NCBI GenBank assembly: GCA_900290245.1
Contig: OKRB01000085.1
Span: forward strand, 24,133 to 88,132
Length of the DNA: 64,000 bases
Direction of reading: 5' to 3'
Source of the DNA: Candidatus Sulfuritelmatomonas gaucii
GTDB taxonomy: Bacteria; Acidobacteriota; Terriglobia; Terriglobales; Acidobacteriaceae
Position 1 is the first letter of the stretch. Each line of letters opens with the position of its first letter. Below the pieces are notes generated by a model. It was given only the letters and a program-made list of their open reading frames with translations, had not been told where the DNA came from and made no database searches. The position numbers and the translations under genes were made by a program. Below, piece by piece: positions 16,141 to 24,306 of this stretch.

Positions 16141-16193
16141 TCGTCCCGATTGATTTGAACAGCGCGCAATCGCTGCCCAAAAGGAAAAGAAAA

Positions 16194-16859
16194 ATGAATC
16201 TCCGTTTTCGTGCCACTCCGGTGGCCCGCACAGTTGCTCCATTCTTCGCTTTCGTCATCGCCGCTTTGCCCGCATCTGCACAATCCATCAACCTCTTCCC
16301 CGCAAATCACGACGATCCTCAGCACGAAATCTGGACGCGCGTCGCCATTCCTCCCGATCATCCTGTCAGCAACGTTGCGCAGTGGCACATCGACTACGCA
16401 AAGAAGCAAATCATCTGTGACGGCAACGGCGGCCACGAGTGGCTGCGCTTCAACCGCGAAGTCGCCAATTTCACCTTTCACGTCAAATGGCGCTTTACGC
16501 CCGTCAGCACTCCAAACCCCAAATACAACTCCGGCGTCTTCTTCCGCAATAATCTCGACGGCTCCATCTGGCACCAGGCGCAGACTTCGCTCGCTGGCGG
16601 CTACATCTTCGGCCTCACGCCCATCGACGGCAAGCCCACCCGTTTCAATCTGCAAAAAGAAATGAAGGAAAATCGCGTCAAGCCGCCAGGCCAGTGGAAT
16701 GTCTACGACATCCGCTGCGTCAGCGACACCTGCACGCTAGTGGTGAACGGCGAGCTGGTGAACACGACCAAGGTTGGGCTCGATAAAGGCTATGTCGGCC
16801 TTGAAGCCGAGGGCTACCAGATCACCTTCAAGGATATGAAGCTTCGCGAGCTGCCGTGA
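16194..16859 (+). CDS. Secreted DUF1080 (3-keto-disaccharide hydrolase-like) protein
   Basis: 221 residues from ATG 16194 after AAAGGAAAAG. A signal peptide (about 1-30) ends in PASAQS. The mature domain is a concanavalin/LamG-like jelly roll with WRFTPVSTPNPKYNSGVFFRN, GQWNVYDIRCVSDTCTLVVN and the C-terminal GLEAEGYQITFKDMKLREL, the pattern of DUF1080. Members include a hydrolase of 3-keto-glycosides, but many have unknown roles. Two cysteines close together (residues 181 and 186 approximately) may form a disulphide in the periplasm. It is a monocistronic gene with a promoter before it and a hairpin after it. Confidence 0.8.
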   Translation: MNLRFRATPVARTVAPFFAFVIAALPASAQSINLFPANHDDPQHEIWTRVAIPPDHPVSNVAQWHIDYAKKQIICDGNGGHEWLRFNREVANFTFHVKWRFTPVSTPNPKYNSGVFFRNNLDGSIWHQAQTSLAGGYIFGLTPIDGKPTRFNLQKEMKENRVKPPGQWNVYDIRCVSDTCTLVVNGELVNTTKVGLDKGYVGLEAEGYQITFKDMKLRELP

Positions 16860-16920
16860 TGCGAGGCGCATCGTTATCCCGCGCGAGAAAGCAGCGCGCA
16901 CGGCTATGCGCACAAAAATT

Positions 16921-16945
16921 GCCGCCGTCCCTTTGGAACGGCGGC
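16921..16945 (+). terminator. Terminator-like hairpin after the DUF1080 gene
   Basis: GCCGCCGT (16921-16928) pairs with ACGGCGGC (16938-16945). A short TTTT lies 5 nt further on (16951-16954), so termination is plausible but not textbook. Confidence 0.6.
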
Positions 16946-17013
16946 GCAGGTTTTGGCGGGAGTTATCGAGCGGGAGATGAATCCCACAAGACTCCCAGAA
17001 CATTTAACCCCGC

Positions 17014-17050
17014 GCACTTCCGAAAAGTTGCGCCGAATTCGAAATATACT
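17014..17050 (+). promoter_or_regulatory. Shared motif copy 2 and -10 box TATACT upstream of the NIPSNAP gene
   Basis: GCACTTCCGAAAAGTTG (17014-17030) repeats the motif at 6734-6750 with one mismatch. TATACT (17045-17050) lies 14 bp after it, so the motif covers the -35 region. A second -10-like box, TAGAAT, is at 17169-17174, 20 nt before the start codon. Confidence 0.35.
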
Positions 17051-17194
17051 CTTGCCACGGTCGCTTAATGACGGTGACCAGCAATTCACGATCTTCGGCC
17101 TTGTTTTTCCCGTAGACCCAGAGACGAATCCACGCTCGGTCTGTACGCGCTGCCCAGGCCGCGCAGCTTAGAATCATCCTGCACCGGAGGCTCC

Positions 17195-17989
17195 ATGGAA
17201 CGCCGTCAGTTTCTCGCTGCTTCGATTGCCGCTTCAGCCCTTACCGCCACACAGCAGGTAGCCACCCAGGTTCCAGCGGGTCCGGCCCGTGAGTTCTATC
17301 TTCTGCGCCGCTATAACCTGTTCACTGGGAATCAGTTAAAGCTGACGGAGAGCTACTTTGCCGGAGCCCTGATCCCTGCGCTCGCCCGTCGGGGCATGGG
17401 TCCTGCCGGCGCATTCAGGCTCGACATCGGCCCCGAAACCCCTGCTTACTACCTGCTCATCCCGGGCAATTCAGTTGAAGCGCTCGCAGAACTCGATCTG
17501 CAACTGGCTGACGACGCCGAATTTCTCAAGGCCGCCGATCCGTTCTGGAACGCAACCTCAACGACGCCGGCCTTCCAGCGCGTCGAGATCTCGCTATTGG
17601 CGGCATTTCGGGGATGGCCGAAAATTACGCCGCCCTCCTCTCCGGCAGCCAGTTCCAAGCGCATCTTTCAACTCCGCACATATGAGAGCCCCAGCAACGG
17701 TGAGCACGTGCGCAAAGTGGAGATGTTCCATGCGGGCGAATTCGAAATCTTCAGCAACGCCGGCTTTCACCCAGTCTTCTTCGGCGATGCGCTTATTGGT
17801 TCGCGCTTGCCAAGCCTCACCTACATGCTGAGCTTTGCCGATCTGACCGAGCTCGATACCAAATGGGATGTCTTCCGCAACGACCCGGCATGGAAAAAGC
17901 TCTCGTCCAATCCGCGCTACGCCTACGATGCGATCGTGACCAACATCACAAACCTGATCTTGAGCCCCCTCGCCTGCTCGCAAATCTGA
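17195..17989 (+). CDS. NIPSNAP family protein with a twin-arginine signal
   Basis: 264 residues, with GGAGG 6 nt before ATG. The N-terminus MERRQFLAASIAASAL is a Tat-type signal (RRQFL plus a hydrophobic stretch), so it should be exported folded. Two NIPSNAP-like ferredoxin-fold repeats follow: FYLLRRYNLFTGNQ with SVEALAELD, then the canonical FQLRTYESPSNGEHVRKVEMF with LTYMLSFADLTELDTKWDVF near the end. In Acidobacteriota such proteins are common in secreted form; their activity is not established. It is monocistronic and followed after 81 bp by ntrY. Confidence 0.85.
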   Translation: MERRQFLAASIAASALTATQQVATQVPAGPAREFYLLRRYNLFTGNQLKLTESYFAGALIPALARRGMGPAGAFRLDIGPETPAYYLLIPGNSVEALAELDLQLADDAEFLKAADPFWNATSTTPAFQRVEISLLAAFRGWPKITPPSSPAASSKRIFQLRTYESPSNGEHVRKVEMFHAGEFEIFSNAGFHPVFFGDALIGSRLPSLTYMLSFADLTELDTKWDVFRNDPAWKKLSSNPRYAYDAIVTNITNLILSPLACSQI

Positions 17990-18058
17990 GCATTTTCCGG
18001 CTTCTGCCGGTTACCAGGCCCCGTCCCAGGCGACCTACTCCCGATTCCCCGTTCCTTC

Positions 18059-18064
18059 TATAAT
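18059..18064 (+). promoter_or_regulatory. Consensus -10 box TATAAT six nucleotides before ntrY
   Basis: A perfect TATAAT ends 6 nt before ATG 18071, and no Shine-Dalgarno is present. This is the clearest leaderless-type promoter in the window. Confidence 0.5.
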
Positions 18065-18070
18065 CGGCCC

Positions 18071-20437
18071 ATGCGTTTCTTTGCAGATCCGCGGCGCCGG
18101 TCGATCGCTCTCCTTACCGGTGGTGCGGTTATCGTCTTCTTTCTGCTTGGGACGCTGCAATGGTTCAACACCTCCTGGATTGATTTCCTCAATCCCGAAA
18201 CCTACGGGCAGACCATGGCGCTCACCGCCCTTGAGGTCCTGCTCTTTCTTTTGTTGCTCCTGCTTCTTCTGCTGCTCTTTCGTACCGTCTTGAGGGTATA
18301 CGTCGGCCAGGGAAGCAGTGGCGTGGGCGCGCGCCTGCGCTCGCGCATGGTTTTGGGCGCCATCTTGATCACTGTCACGCCCGCGGCGCTTATGTCTCTG
18401 TTCAGCTATTTCCTGCTGAACCGTTCGCTCGAGCGGTGGTTCTCGCCCGATGCATTGCAATTGCGCGACGACTCGACCACAATCGTGCAGGAGCTGGTTG
18501 AATACGTAGCCGGCAACGCCTGGAGCGAAGCGAGAACGGTGGCCGAAAGCGGTGCGCCCGATCGTGACGATCAGACCCTTCAGCAGGCTCTCAGCTCGCG
18601 CCGCATCACTTTGGAAGGCGGCTTTCTGCTTGTATACGGCAATGACAAAAAGCTGATTGCGACCTTCCAGGCGCCGCCCGAATCAAGCAGCGCCTACCTT
18701 CGCTTATCGACGCCTCAGTCTGGATGGACAGCGACCCCGCTCCGCGGTCCGCTTTCGGCCGCCGTCCTGTCCGCCGCGCAAAGAAACGACCATCCAGTCG
18801 TTGATGTCATGGGGCAGGAATACGCACTCGGTGCGGCTTTCACTGCATCGGGTAAGACCGTGATCGCTGTGCTGCCCATGCCCAAGGGGCTCAACGAAAC
18901 CACCACGCGCATCCGTTCTGGCGCCGACGAGTACATGAAGCTCTTCCACGCGCGAAGGGTCATTAAAAACACCCTGTCGCTCACGCTGTTGCTGGTCACT
19001 GTCTTTGTTTTCTTTTCCAGCGTCTGGCTCGCCGTCTTCCTCTCCAAGCAGATCACCCGCCCGGTTGAAGCGCTCGCCGACGCAATGGATGCGATCTCCG
19101 CCGGAATTTATGAACAGCGCGTGGAAGGCATCTCCACTGGAGAGATGGGCGAACTGGTGCGCTCTTTTAACCACATGGCCGCTGACCTTGAAACCAGCCG
19201 GCAATTGGCGCAAACGGCCCAGGCACAGCTGACCGGGGCGAACGCGGCGGTCGAGGAGCGGCGCCGCGAGCTCGAGACCATTGTCGAAACGATCCCATCC
19301 GGCGTGGTCACCCTCGACGCATCCGGAATCATCCTCCAATCGAACCGCGCCTTTGCCGCGCTCATGGGCCTCAAGGAAGGCGCATCGCTGGCAGGAGAAA
19401 AGATCGAGTCGATTTTGCCCGCCGATTGTGCCGAAGATCTGGCCGGAGTCATCCGCCGCGCCAATCGTATGGGCGCTGCTTCCACCGAAGTAGAACTCCA
19501 CGCGCGCGGCCGGGTCCTCCACTTGGCCATCACCAGCGCTCGACTTGTGCTGGGCGACGGAAAAGCCGGATCGGTCCTTGTGGTCGAAGACACGACGGAA
19601 CTCCTTCGCGCGCAGCGGCAATTGGCGTGGAAGGAAGTGGCGCAACAGGTCGCCCACGAGATCAAGAATCCGCTCACGCCTATCGCCCTCAGTGCCGAGA
19701 GAATCGGCCGGCACCTTGAGCGCGGCCAGGCTGATTCGCCCAATATTATTCGCAAATGCAGTGAGGTCATCCTGGGCTGCGTTGGGACGCTGCGCACGCT
19801 GGTCGACCAGTTTTCGGCTCTCGCCCAGTTTCCTGCGCCGCAGCCACGGCCCTGCGACATGAATCAGATTGTCGAGGAAGCTCTGGCGCTCTTCGGCGGC
19901 AGGCTCGATGGGATCACCGTGAAGCGCGATCTTGAACCTGGCCTGCCTGCCGTGCTGGTCGATCCTGAAGCGATCCGACGCGCGCTGGCAAACCTGATTG
20001 ACAATGCTGCCGAAGCCATGCACGGCAGCTTGTTGCGCGTGCTTGGCATGCGCACCGCGCTCAGCGAAGACGGCGCAGCGATCGAAGTCACGGTGTCCGA
20101 CACTGGACCCGGTCTGACTGACGAGATTCGCGAGCGCCTGTTTCTGCCCTTCTATTCCACCAAGCACCGTGGCACCGGGCTGGGTCTTTCCATCGCCGCC
20201 AAGATCGTGCAGGAACACGGCGGTTCCATCAGCGCTGAGAGCAACAGCCCCAAAGGCGCGCGCTTCTTACTGCGCATTCCGTTGATGGAACCCGCAACGC
20301 TTGTAGACACCCGCGGTCCCCAGGAAGCGATCTCTTCGTCCGGCAGTGCGGACCGGTCGTCTGCGCGGTGGCAGTCCGGCGGGCAATCTGCGCCTGCCGT
20401 GGCGGGAACCGAGACGGTGAAGGATCTCGCCTCATGA
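18071..20437 (+). CDS. ntrY: NtrY-like transmembrane sensor histidine kinase
   Basis: 788 residues. Membrane helices lie near 13-30, 50-72 and 95-117, followed by a periplasmic sensor region (about 118-300), another helix (about 305-325), HAMP (KQITRPVEALADAMDAI), coiled coil, PAS (about 400-515), HisKA with phospho-accepting H529 (EVAQQVAHEIKNPLTPI), and an intact HATPase (NLIDNAAEAM, DTGPGL, GTGLGLSIAAKIV). The layout matches NtrY, which autophosphorylates and passes the phosphate to NtrX in nitrogen or redox signalling. The regulator gene overlaps its stop codon by 4 bp (ATGA). A C-terminal tail of about 50 low-complexity residues follows the kinase domain. Confidence 0.88.
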   Translation: MRFFADPRRRSIALLTGGAVIVFFLLGTLQWFNTSWIDFLNPETYGQTMALTALEVLLFLLLLLLLLLLFRTVLRVYVGQGSSGVGARLRSRMVLGAILITVTPAALMSLFSYFLLNRSLERWFSPDALQLRDDSTTIVQELVEYVAGNAWSEARTVAESGAPDRDDQTLQQALSSRRITLEGGFLLVYGNDKKLIATFQAPPESSSAYLRLSTPQSGWTATPLRGPLSAAVLSAAQRNDHPVVDVMGQEYALGAAFTASGKTVIAVLPMPKGLNETTTRIRSGADEYMKLFHARRVIKNTLSLTLLLVTVFVFFSSVWLAVFLSKQITRPVEALADAMDAISAGIYEQRVEGISTGEMGELVRSFNHMAADLETSRQLAQTAQAQLTGANAAVEERRRELETIVETIPSGVVTLDASGIILQSNRAFAALMGLKEGASLAGEKIESILPADCAEDLAGVIRRANRMGAASTEVELHARGRVLHLAITSARLVLGDGKAGSVLVVEDTTELLRAQRQLAWKEVAQQVAHEIKNPLTPIALSAERIGRHLERGQADSPNIIRKCSEVILGCVGTLRTLVDQFSALAQFPAPQPRPCDMNQIVEEALALFGGRLDGITVKRDLEPGLPAVLVDPEAIRRALANLIDNAAEAMHGSLLRVLGMRTALSEDGAAIEVTVSDTGPGLTDEIRERLFLPFYSTKHRGTGLGLSIAAKIVQEHGGSISAESNSPKGARFLLRIPLMEPATLVDTRGPQEAISSSGSADRSSARWQSGGQSAPAVAGTETVKDLAS

Positions 20438-21789
20438 ATCACATCCTGGTCGTTGACGACGAAGCGGAAATTCGCGCCTCGCTCGAGGAAATTCTGCGCG
20501 AGGAGGGATACGGCGTGGCCAGCGCTGCTGATGCCGAGGAGGCGATGGTATTACTGCGCGATGTGCCCTACGACGTCGTGCTGCTCGACATCTGGTTGCC
20601 CGGCCGCGACGGTCTCGAAGTACTTGCGGAGATGCGCAAATTAACTCCCGAGATCCGCCCTGAAGTCGTCATCATCAGCGGCCATGGCACCATTGAAACC
20701 GCTGTAAAGGCCACCAAGCTCGGGGCCTACGATTTTCTTGAGAAGCCGCTCTCGCTCGAGCGCACGCTCATCGTTGTGAAGAACGCAATGGAGGCGCGCC
20801 GCCTCCGCACTGAGAACGAGGAATTCAAGCGCCAGTTCAGCGCCTCGTCAGTGCTCACTGGCGAAAGCGTGCCGCTCAAAGCACTGCGCCAGCAGATCCG
20901 GCTCATGGCTCCCACCAATGGCCGTGTCCTCATCTATGGCGAGTCCGGCACCGGCAAGGAACTGATCGCACGCTCCATCCATGCCGAGAGCCTGCGCCGC
21001 GAACAGGTCTTTGTCGAGCTCAACTGCGCTGCCATCCCCGAAGCCCACATTGAAGCCGAGCTTTTCGGCTATCGCCACAGCGCTCAACCCGGTGGCCCGG
21101 CTGAGCAGCGGGGAACTTTGGAAAGGGCAGACGGCGGAACTCTCTTCCTCGACGAAGTAGGCGACATGAGTCTGAAGACGCAAGCCAAAGTGCTTAGCGC
21201 TCTCGACGACCAGTTGTTTACTCCCGTGGGAGGAACGCAGCCGCTCCACGTTGACGTGCGCCTCATCGCTTCTACCAACAAGGATCTCGAAGAGGAAATT
21301 GCGAAAGGAAACTTCCGTGAAGATCTCTTCTACCGCCTCAACGTGGTCCCGTTCTTTGTGCCGCCGCTGCGCGACCGCAAGGAGGACATTCCGCTGCTTG
21401 TGCGCGAATTTCTGCTTGAGTTCGGCCGTCAGTATGGACGCCCGCGGATGGAAATCAGCGAGGAAGCATTGGAGGCCCTGGCTCAGTATCGTTGGCCGGG
21501 CAATGTTCGTGAGCTCAAAAACGTCATCGAGAGAGTGCTCATCCTCAATCCGCGCGTGCTCCGCATTGAACGCAAGCACTTGCCGCCGCTCTCACACAAG
21601 GCCGGCTCCCGCCCCACGGAAGAGTTCTCGAGCCTGCAGCAGGCGCGGGATGCCTACGAACGCGAATACATCCTCAAGAAGATCGAAGAGGCCCGCAACA
21701 ACATCAGTCATGCCGCGCAACTACTGGGCCTGGAGCGCAGCCATCTTTATCGCAAAATGAAGGCGCTGGGGATCGCCGCGCGCGAATAG
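20434..21789 (+). CDS. ntrX: NtrX-like AAA+ response regulator lacking the GAFTGA loop
   Basis: 451 residues from ATG 20434, coupled to ntrY by a 4-bp overlap. The receiver domain (1-120) has D8/D9 and phospho-acceptor D52. The AAA+ domain has Walker A GESGTGKELIARS and Walker B GGTLFLDEVGDM, an arginine-finger region and the sensor II WPGNVRELKN. A Fis-type helix-turn-helix (ISHAAQLLGLERSHLYRKM) ends the protein. The L1 loop that normally reads GAFTGA and contacts sigma54 is SAQPGG (residues about 216-221) at the same position with no gap. So sigma54 activation is doubtful; it may act as a sigma54-independent regulator. Its partner is the adjacent kinase. Confidence 0.88.
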   Translation: MNHILVVDDEAEIRASLEEILREEGYGVASAADAEEAMVLLRDVPYDVVLLDIWLPGRDGLEVLAEMRKLTPEIRPEVVIISGHGTIETAVKATKLGAYDFLEKPLSLERTLIVVKNAMEARRLRTENEEFKRQFSASSVLTGESVPLKALRQQIRLMAPTNGRVLIYGESGTGKELIARSIHAESLRREQVFVELNCAAIPEAHIEAELFGYRHSAQPGGPAEQRGTLERADGGTLFLDEVGDMSLKTQAKVLSALDDQLFTPVGGTQPLHVDVRLIASTNKDLEEEIAKGNFREDLFYRLNVVPFFVPPLRDRKEDIPLLVREFLLEFGRQYGRPRMEISEEALEALAQYRWPGNVRELKNVIERVLILNPRVLRIERKHLPPLSHKAGSRPTEEFSSLQQARDAYEREYILKKIEEARNNISHAAQLLGLERSHLYRKMKALGIAARE

Positions 21790-21883
21790 CGGCGGGCGCA
21801 CTCTCTCACTGATGGAGGCGAACGGCGGCGCGAGAGTTCAACGATTGTCGCCGAAGAAAGATGTCGTTGAAAAAAGAGGTTCC

Positions 21884-22687
21884 CTAGTTACCCAAACGCC
21901 GGTCTCCCGTGTGCACGCGCCGTTCCGGCAGGTTGAATCGGCGTTCCACCTTCTTGGTGCGCAGGTCGGGTGCTCCGATGCGCCGGTCTTGCTTGCCCAT
22001 GCGCCGATCTGTCAGGCGATCCGTTGTCGCAGGCAAAACAATCTCCTTTTGCGCGCTCGCCGAGTACGTGCCGTTCCCTGATTCGGCCCCCGTTCGAACA
22101 ACGACCGGCTCCGGATTCGTCCATTTGGCACGCGGAGAAGGTCCCGATCCGCTCGTGAGCAGCTTGTTCAGAATCGGCATGTTCACGCGCTGCTCCTCGA
22201 TATAGTCCACGCCTTCGGCCGAAAGCGTAAATTGCGCGTTGTCTGCCCTCGAGATGTATCCCTTTTTCGCGAGATACCACATCGTAAAATCCAGGTAGTC
22301 GCGCGGAAATCCCATGCGCTCTTCGATCTCGGCAAGCGACACTTCAGGGAAATTCGGACTTGTACGCCGCCGGAAGTAAAGCACGGCCAGCACTGCCAGA
22401 CGACGGTTCACTTCGCCATCGAGCTGATCCATGAAATCCACTGTCGCCGAAAACGGTGGTGGCGTCTCATACCCGCGCGACGCATCGTAAGCGGAGCGAG
22501 TCACAGGATTCGACAGCACATCGTAGGCTTTCTTCAGCAGTTGAAAGTTTTCCGCGTGGCCTGTTACCTTGTTGTCGGGGTGCAGGCGCGCTGCCAGAAA
22601 CCGGTAGACGCGATGGATCGTGTCGGCATCTGCGTGAGGGCTTATTTGAAGGAACTCATAGTAATCCGTCGTTGGGGTCGTAGCCAT
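21884..22687 (-). CDS. J-domain protein with winged-helix-like middle and DRRxG-repeat tail
   Basis: 267 residues, start at ATG 22687 after GAGGGAAG. Residues 8-70 are a DnaJ J-domain with an intact H36-P37-D38 motif, which would stimulate the ATPase of a DnaK. There is no Gly/Phe region or zinc finger. The middle (about 85-170: RLAVLAVLYFRRRTSPNFPEV, EERMGFPRDYLDFTMWYLAKKGYI) resembles a winged helix. The last 45 residues repeat a DRRxG-like unit (DRRMG, DRRIG, PERRV, DRRLG). A specialised co-chaperone that brings Hsp70 to a particular client is inferred. It is convergent with ntrX and divergent from the MFS genes. Confidence 0.8.
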   Translation of the reverse strand: MATTPTTDYYEFLQISPHADADTIHRVYRFLAARLHPDNKVTGHAENFQLLKKAYDVLSNPVTRSAYDASRGYETPPPFSATVDFMDQLDGEVNRRLAVLAVLYFRRRTSPNFPEVSLAEIEERMGFPRDYLDFTMWYLAKKGYISRADNAQFTLSAEGVDYIEEQRVNMPILNKLLTSGSGPSPRAKWTNPEPVVVRTGAESGNGTYSASAQKEIVLPATTDRLTDRRMGKQDRRIGAPDLRTKKVERRFNLPERRVHTGDRRLGN

Positions 22688-23038
22688 GTTTCTTCCCTCA
22701 CGTTCTTCCGGTTGCCTTCGCCCACAAGCGGCGCCAGGCCATGTTGCGCTTCAGGCACTTCGTGACTTTCAACCCCTGCGCATTCCGGTTGGGCTTTGCG
22801 CCGGCGGCTACCGGGCACCAATCCGCATGAATATCAACTTAGTAAACATGATTGCATTTCGGACGGTAAATGCCCGCAAAGTGGGAGCCGGGCGAATAAA
22901 TAACGAATATTGCGCCCAACGCATTCCGCAGCCATAAGATGAGCCGCGGCAACGTCTGAATGGTACATCATCGGCGGAGAAGATTGTTCCGATCACGAAC
23001 AGCCGGCGGGAACTCTAGCCCGTGGTACGCTATGCGTC
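22688..23038. other. Divergent intergenic region between the J-domain gene and the MFS pair
   Basis: No gene is seen. Part of it (22826-22925) is AT-richer than its surroundings and probably holds the promoter of the minus-strand J-domain gene. On the plus strand TACGCT (23026-23031) ends 7 nt before ATG 23039 without a Shine-Dalgarno, another leaderless-type start. Confidence 0.4.
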
Positions 23039-24301
23039 ATGCCACCAGCACATTTGACGCAAGTTGGGAGCGAAGGCCCAACCGCGCCGCACGAGCGTCC
23101 CTGGCTCTTCGGCTTGCTCATCGCTCCGGTTGCGGTGATCAGTAATGGCGTCCTTGGCGGTGCTCTCGCATACCTGTTGCGCACCCAGGGAGTAAATCCG
23201 GCGCGCGAAGGCAGCATCGTCGCGCTTTTGACCTTGCCGCCGACCATCTATTTTCTCTGGAGCCCGGTCACGGATTTTTGGATCCGCCGACGCACCTGGC
23301 TCATGGTTGCGGCGGCCGCTGGGGCAGTGGCCATGCTGGCCGCGTTCCGCCAATCCAACATGGCGTCGTCAGGCGCCGTTGAATTCATATTCTTGAGTGC
23401 GTGCTTTGGCCAGTTGATCGTCGCCGGTTGTGGCGGCATGATGGGCACGCTGCAAAGCGAGGCAAGTCGGCGCCGCGCCGGCAGCTTCTATCAGGGAGGA
23501 TCCCTGGCCTTCGGCGCACTCGCGGTCTTTGTCCTGGTTTTGCTCGCACATAGGTTGCGGCTCGATGCGCTCGGCTGGATCGCTGCTGCCATGATCGCGC
23601 TACCCGCGTTGGCTGCTTTGGCTGAGCCTGATGAGCGCGCGGTTGAATCACGCGGCGCAAGCGAAACCCTGGCGCGGATCTGGCGCGAATTCAAAGACAC
23701 ATTTCTTCGCTGGCAGGCGATTCCCTACACGCTCACAATTACCTTTCCCATGGGCAGTGGTGCTCTCATCGGTCTTCTGCCGGGGCTGGCGGCCGATTAC
23801 CGGGTCAGCGGCCAGCAGGTGGCGTGGATCAACGGACTGGGCGGCGCTTTGCTGATGGCAGCGGGCGCGTTGTCTGCATCGCTCATCTCAATCCGGGTGC
23901 GCGCGCCGGTCGCGTATTTGCTGGTGTGCCTCACAAATGCCCTGACGATTGCCGTGCTCTGGCTGGGACCGCAACGGCCGATGGTGTACATCGCCGGCGT
24001 CGTGCTCTACCTGTTTACAATCGGCGCAGCCTATGCCTTGTTCACTGCCGTGGTCCTGGAGTTCCTCGGCAGCTCAGGCAAGAGCGGCAGTTCTCGCTAC
24101 GCCATCATTAATTCGCTCGGCAATCTTCCAGTCGCTTACATGTCCTTCCTTGATGGCCGCGGTTACGCGCTTTGGGGACCTCGCGGAGAGCCTGCCGCCG
24201 ACGCAGTATTGAGCGTCCTCGGTGGCACCTTGTTGCTTTCGTATTTTGTGCTGAGCCGCCGCAATTCACCGACAATGAAATCTGACCCCGTGTTACCCTA
24301 G
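23039..24301 (+). CDS. MFS transporter, AmpG/PAT-like, first of a tandem pair
   Basis: 420 residues, about 12 membrane helices. The N-terminal signature ERPWLFGLLIAPVAVI and the cytoplasmic loop SPVTDFWIRRRTWL between helices 2 and 3 are MFS motif A-like. The C-terminal half has SSGKSGSSRYAIINSLGNLP and a MSFLDGRGY loop. This pattern resembles AmpG-type permeases that import anhydromuropeptides, but the substrate is not proven. The downstream gene, 5 bp away, is a clear paralogue, so the two arose by tandem duplication. A nearly leaderless start at ATG 23039 is likely. Confidence 0.8.
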   Translation: MPPAHLTQVGSEGPTAPHERPWLFGLLIAPVAVISNGVLGGALAYLLRTQGVNPAREGSIVALLTLPPTIYFLWSPVTDFWIRRRTWLMVAAAAGAVAMLAAFRQSNMASSGAVEFIFLSACFGQLIVAGCGGMMGTLQSEASRRRAGSFYQGGSLAFGALAVFVLVLLAHRLRLDALGWIAAAMIALPALAALAEPDERAVESRGASETLARIWREFKDTFLRWQAIPYTLTITFPMGSGALIGLLPGLAADYRVSGQQVAWINGLGGALLMAAGALSASLISIRVRAPVAYLLVCLTNALTIAVLWLGPQRPMVYIAGVVLYLFTIGAAYALFTAVVLEFLGSSGKSGSSRYAIINSLGNLPVAYMSFLDGRGYALWGPRGEPAADAVLSVLGGTLLLSYFVLSRRNSPTMKSDPVLP

Positions 24302-24306
24302 CACCC

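Noticed and set aside
18704-20218. A 504-codon minus-strand frame opposite ntrY
   Set aside because: Shadow of the kinase gene; no domain seen.
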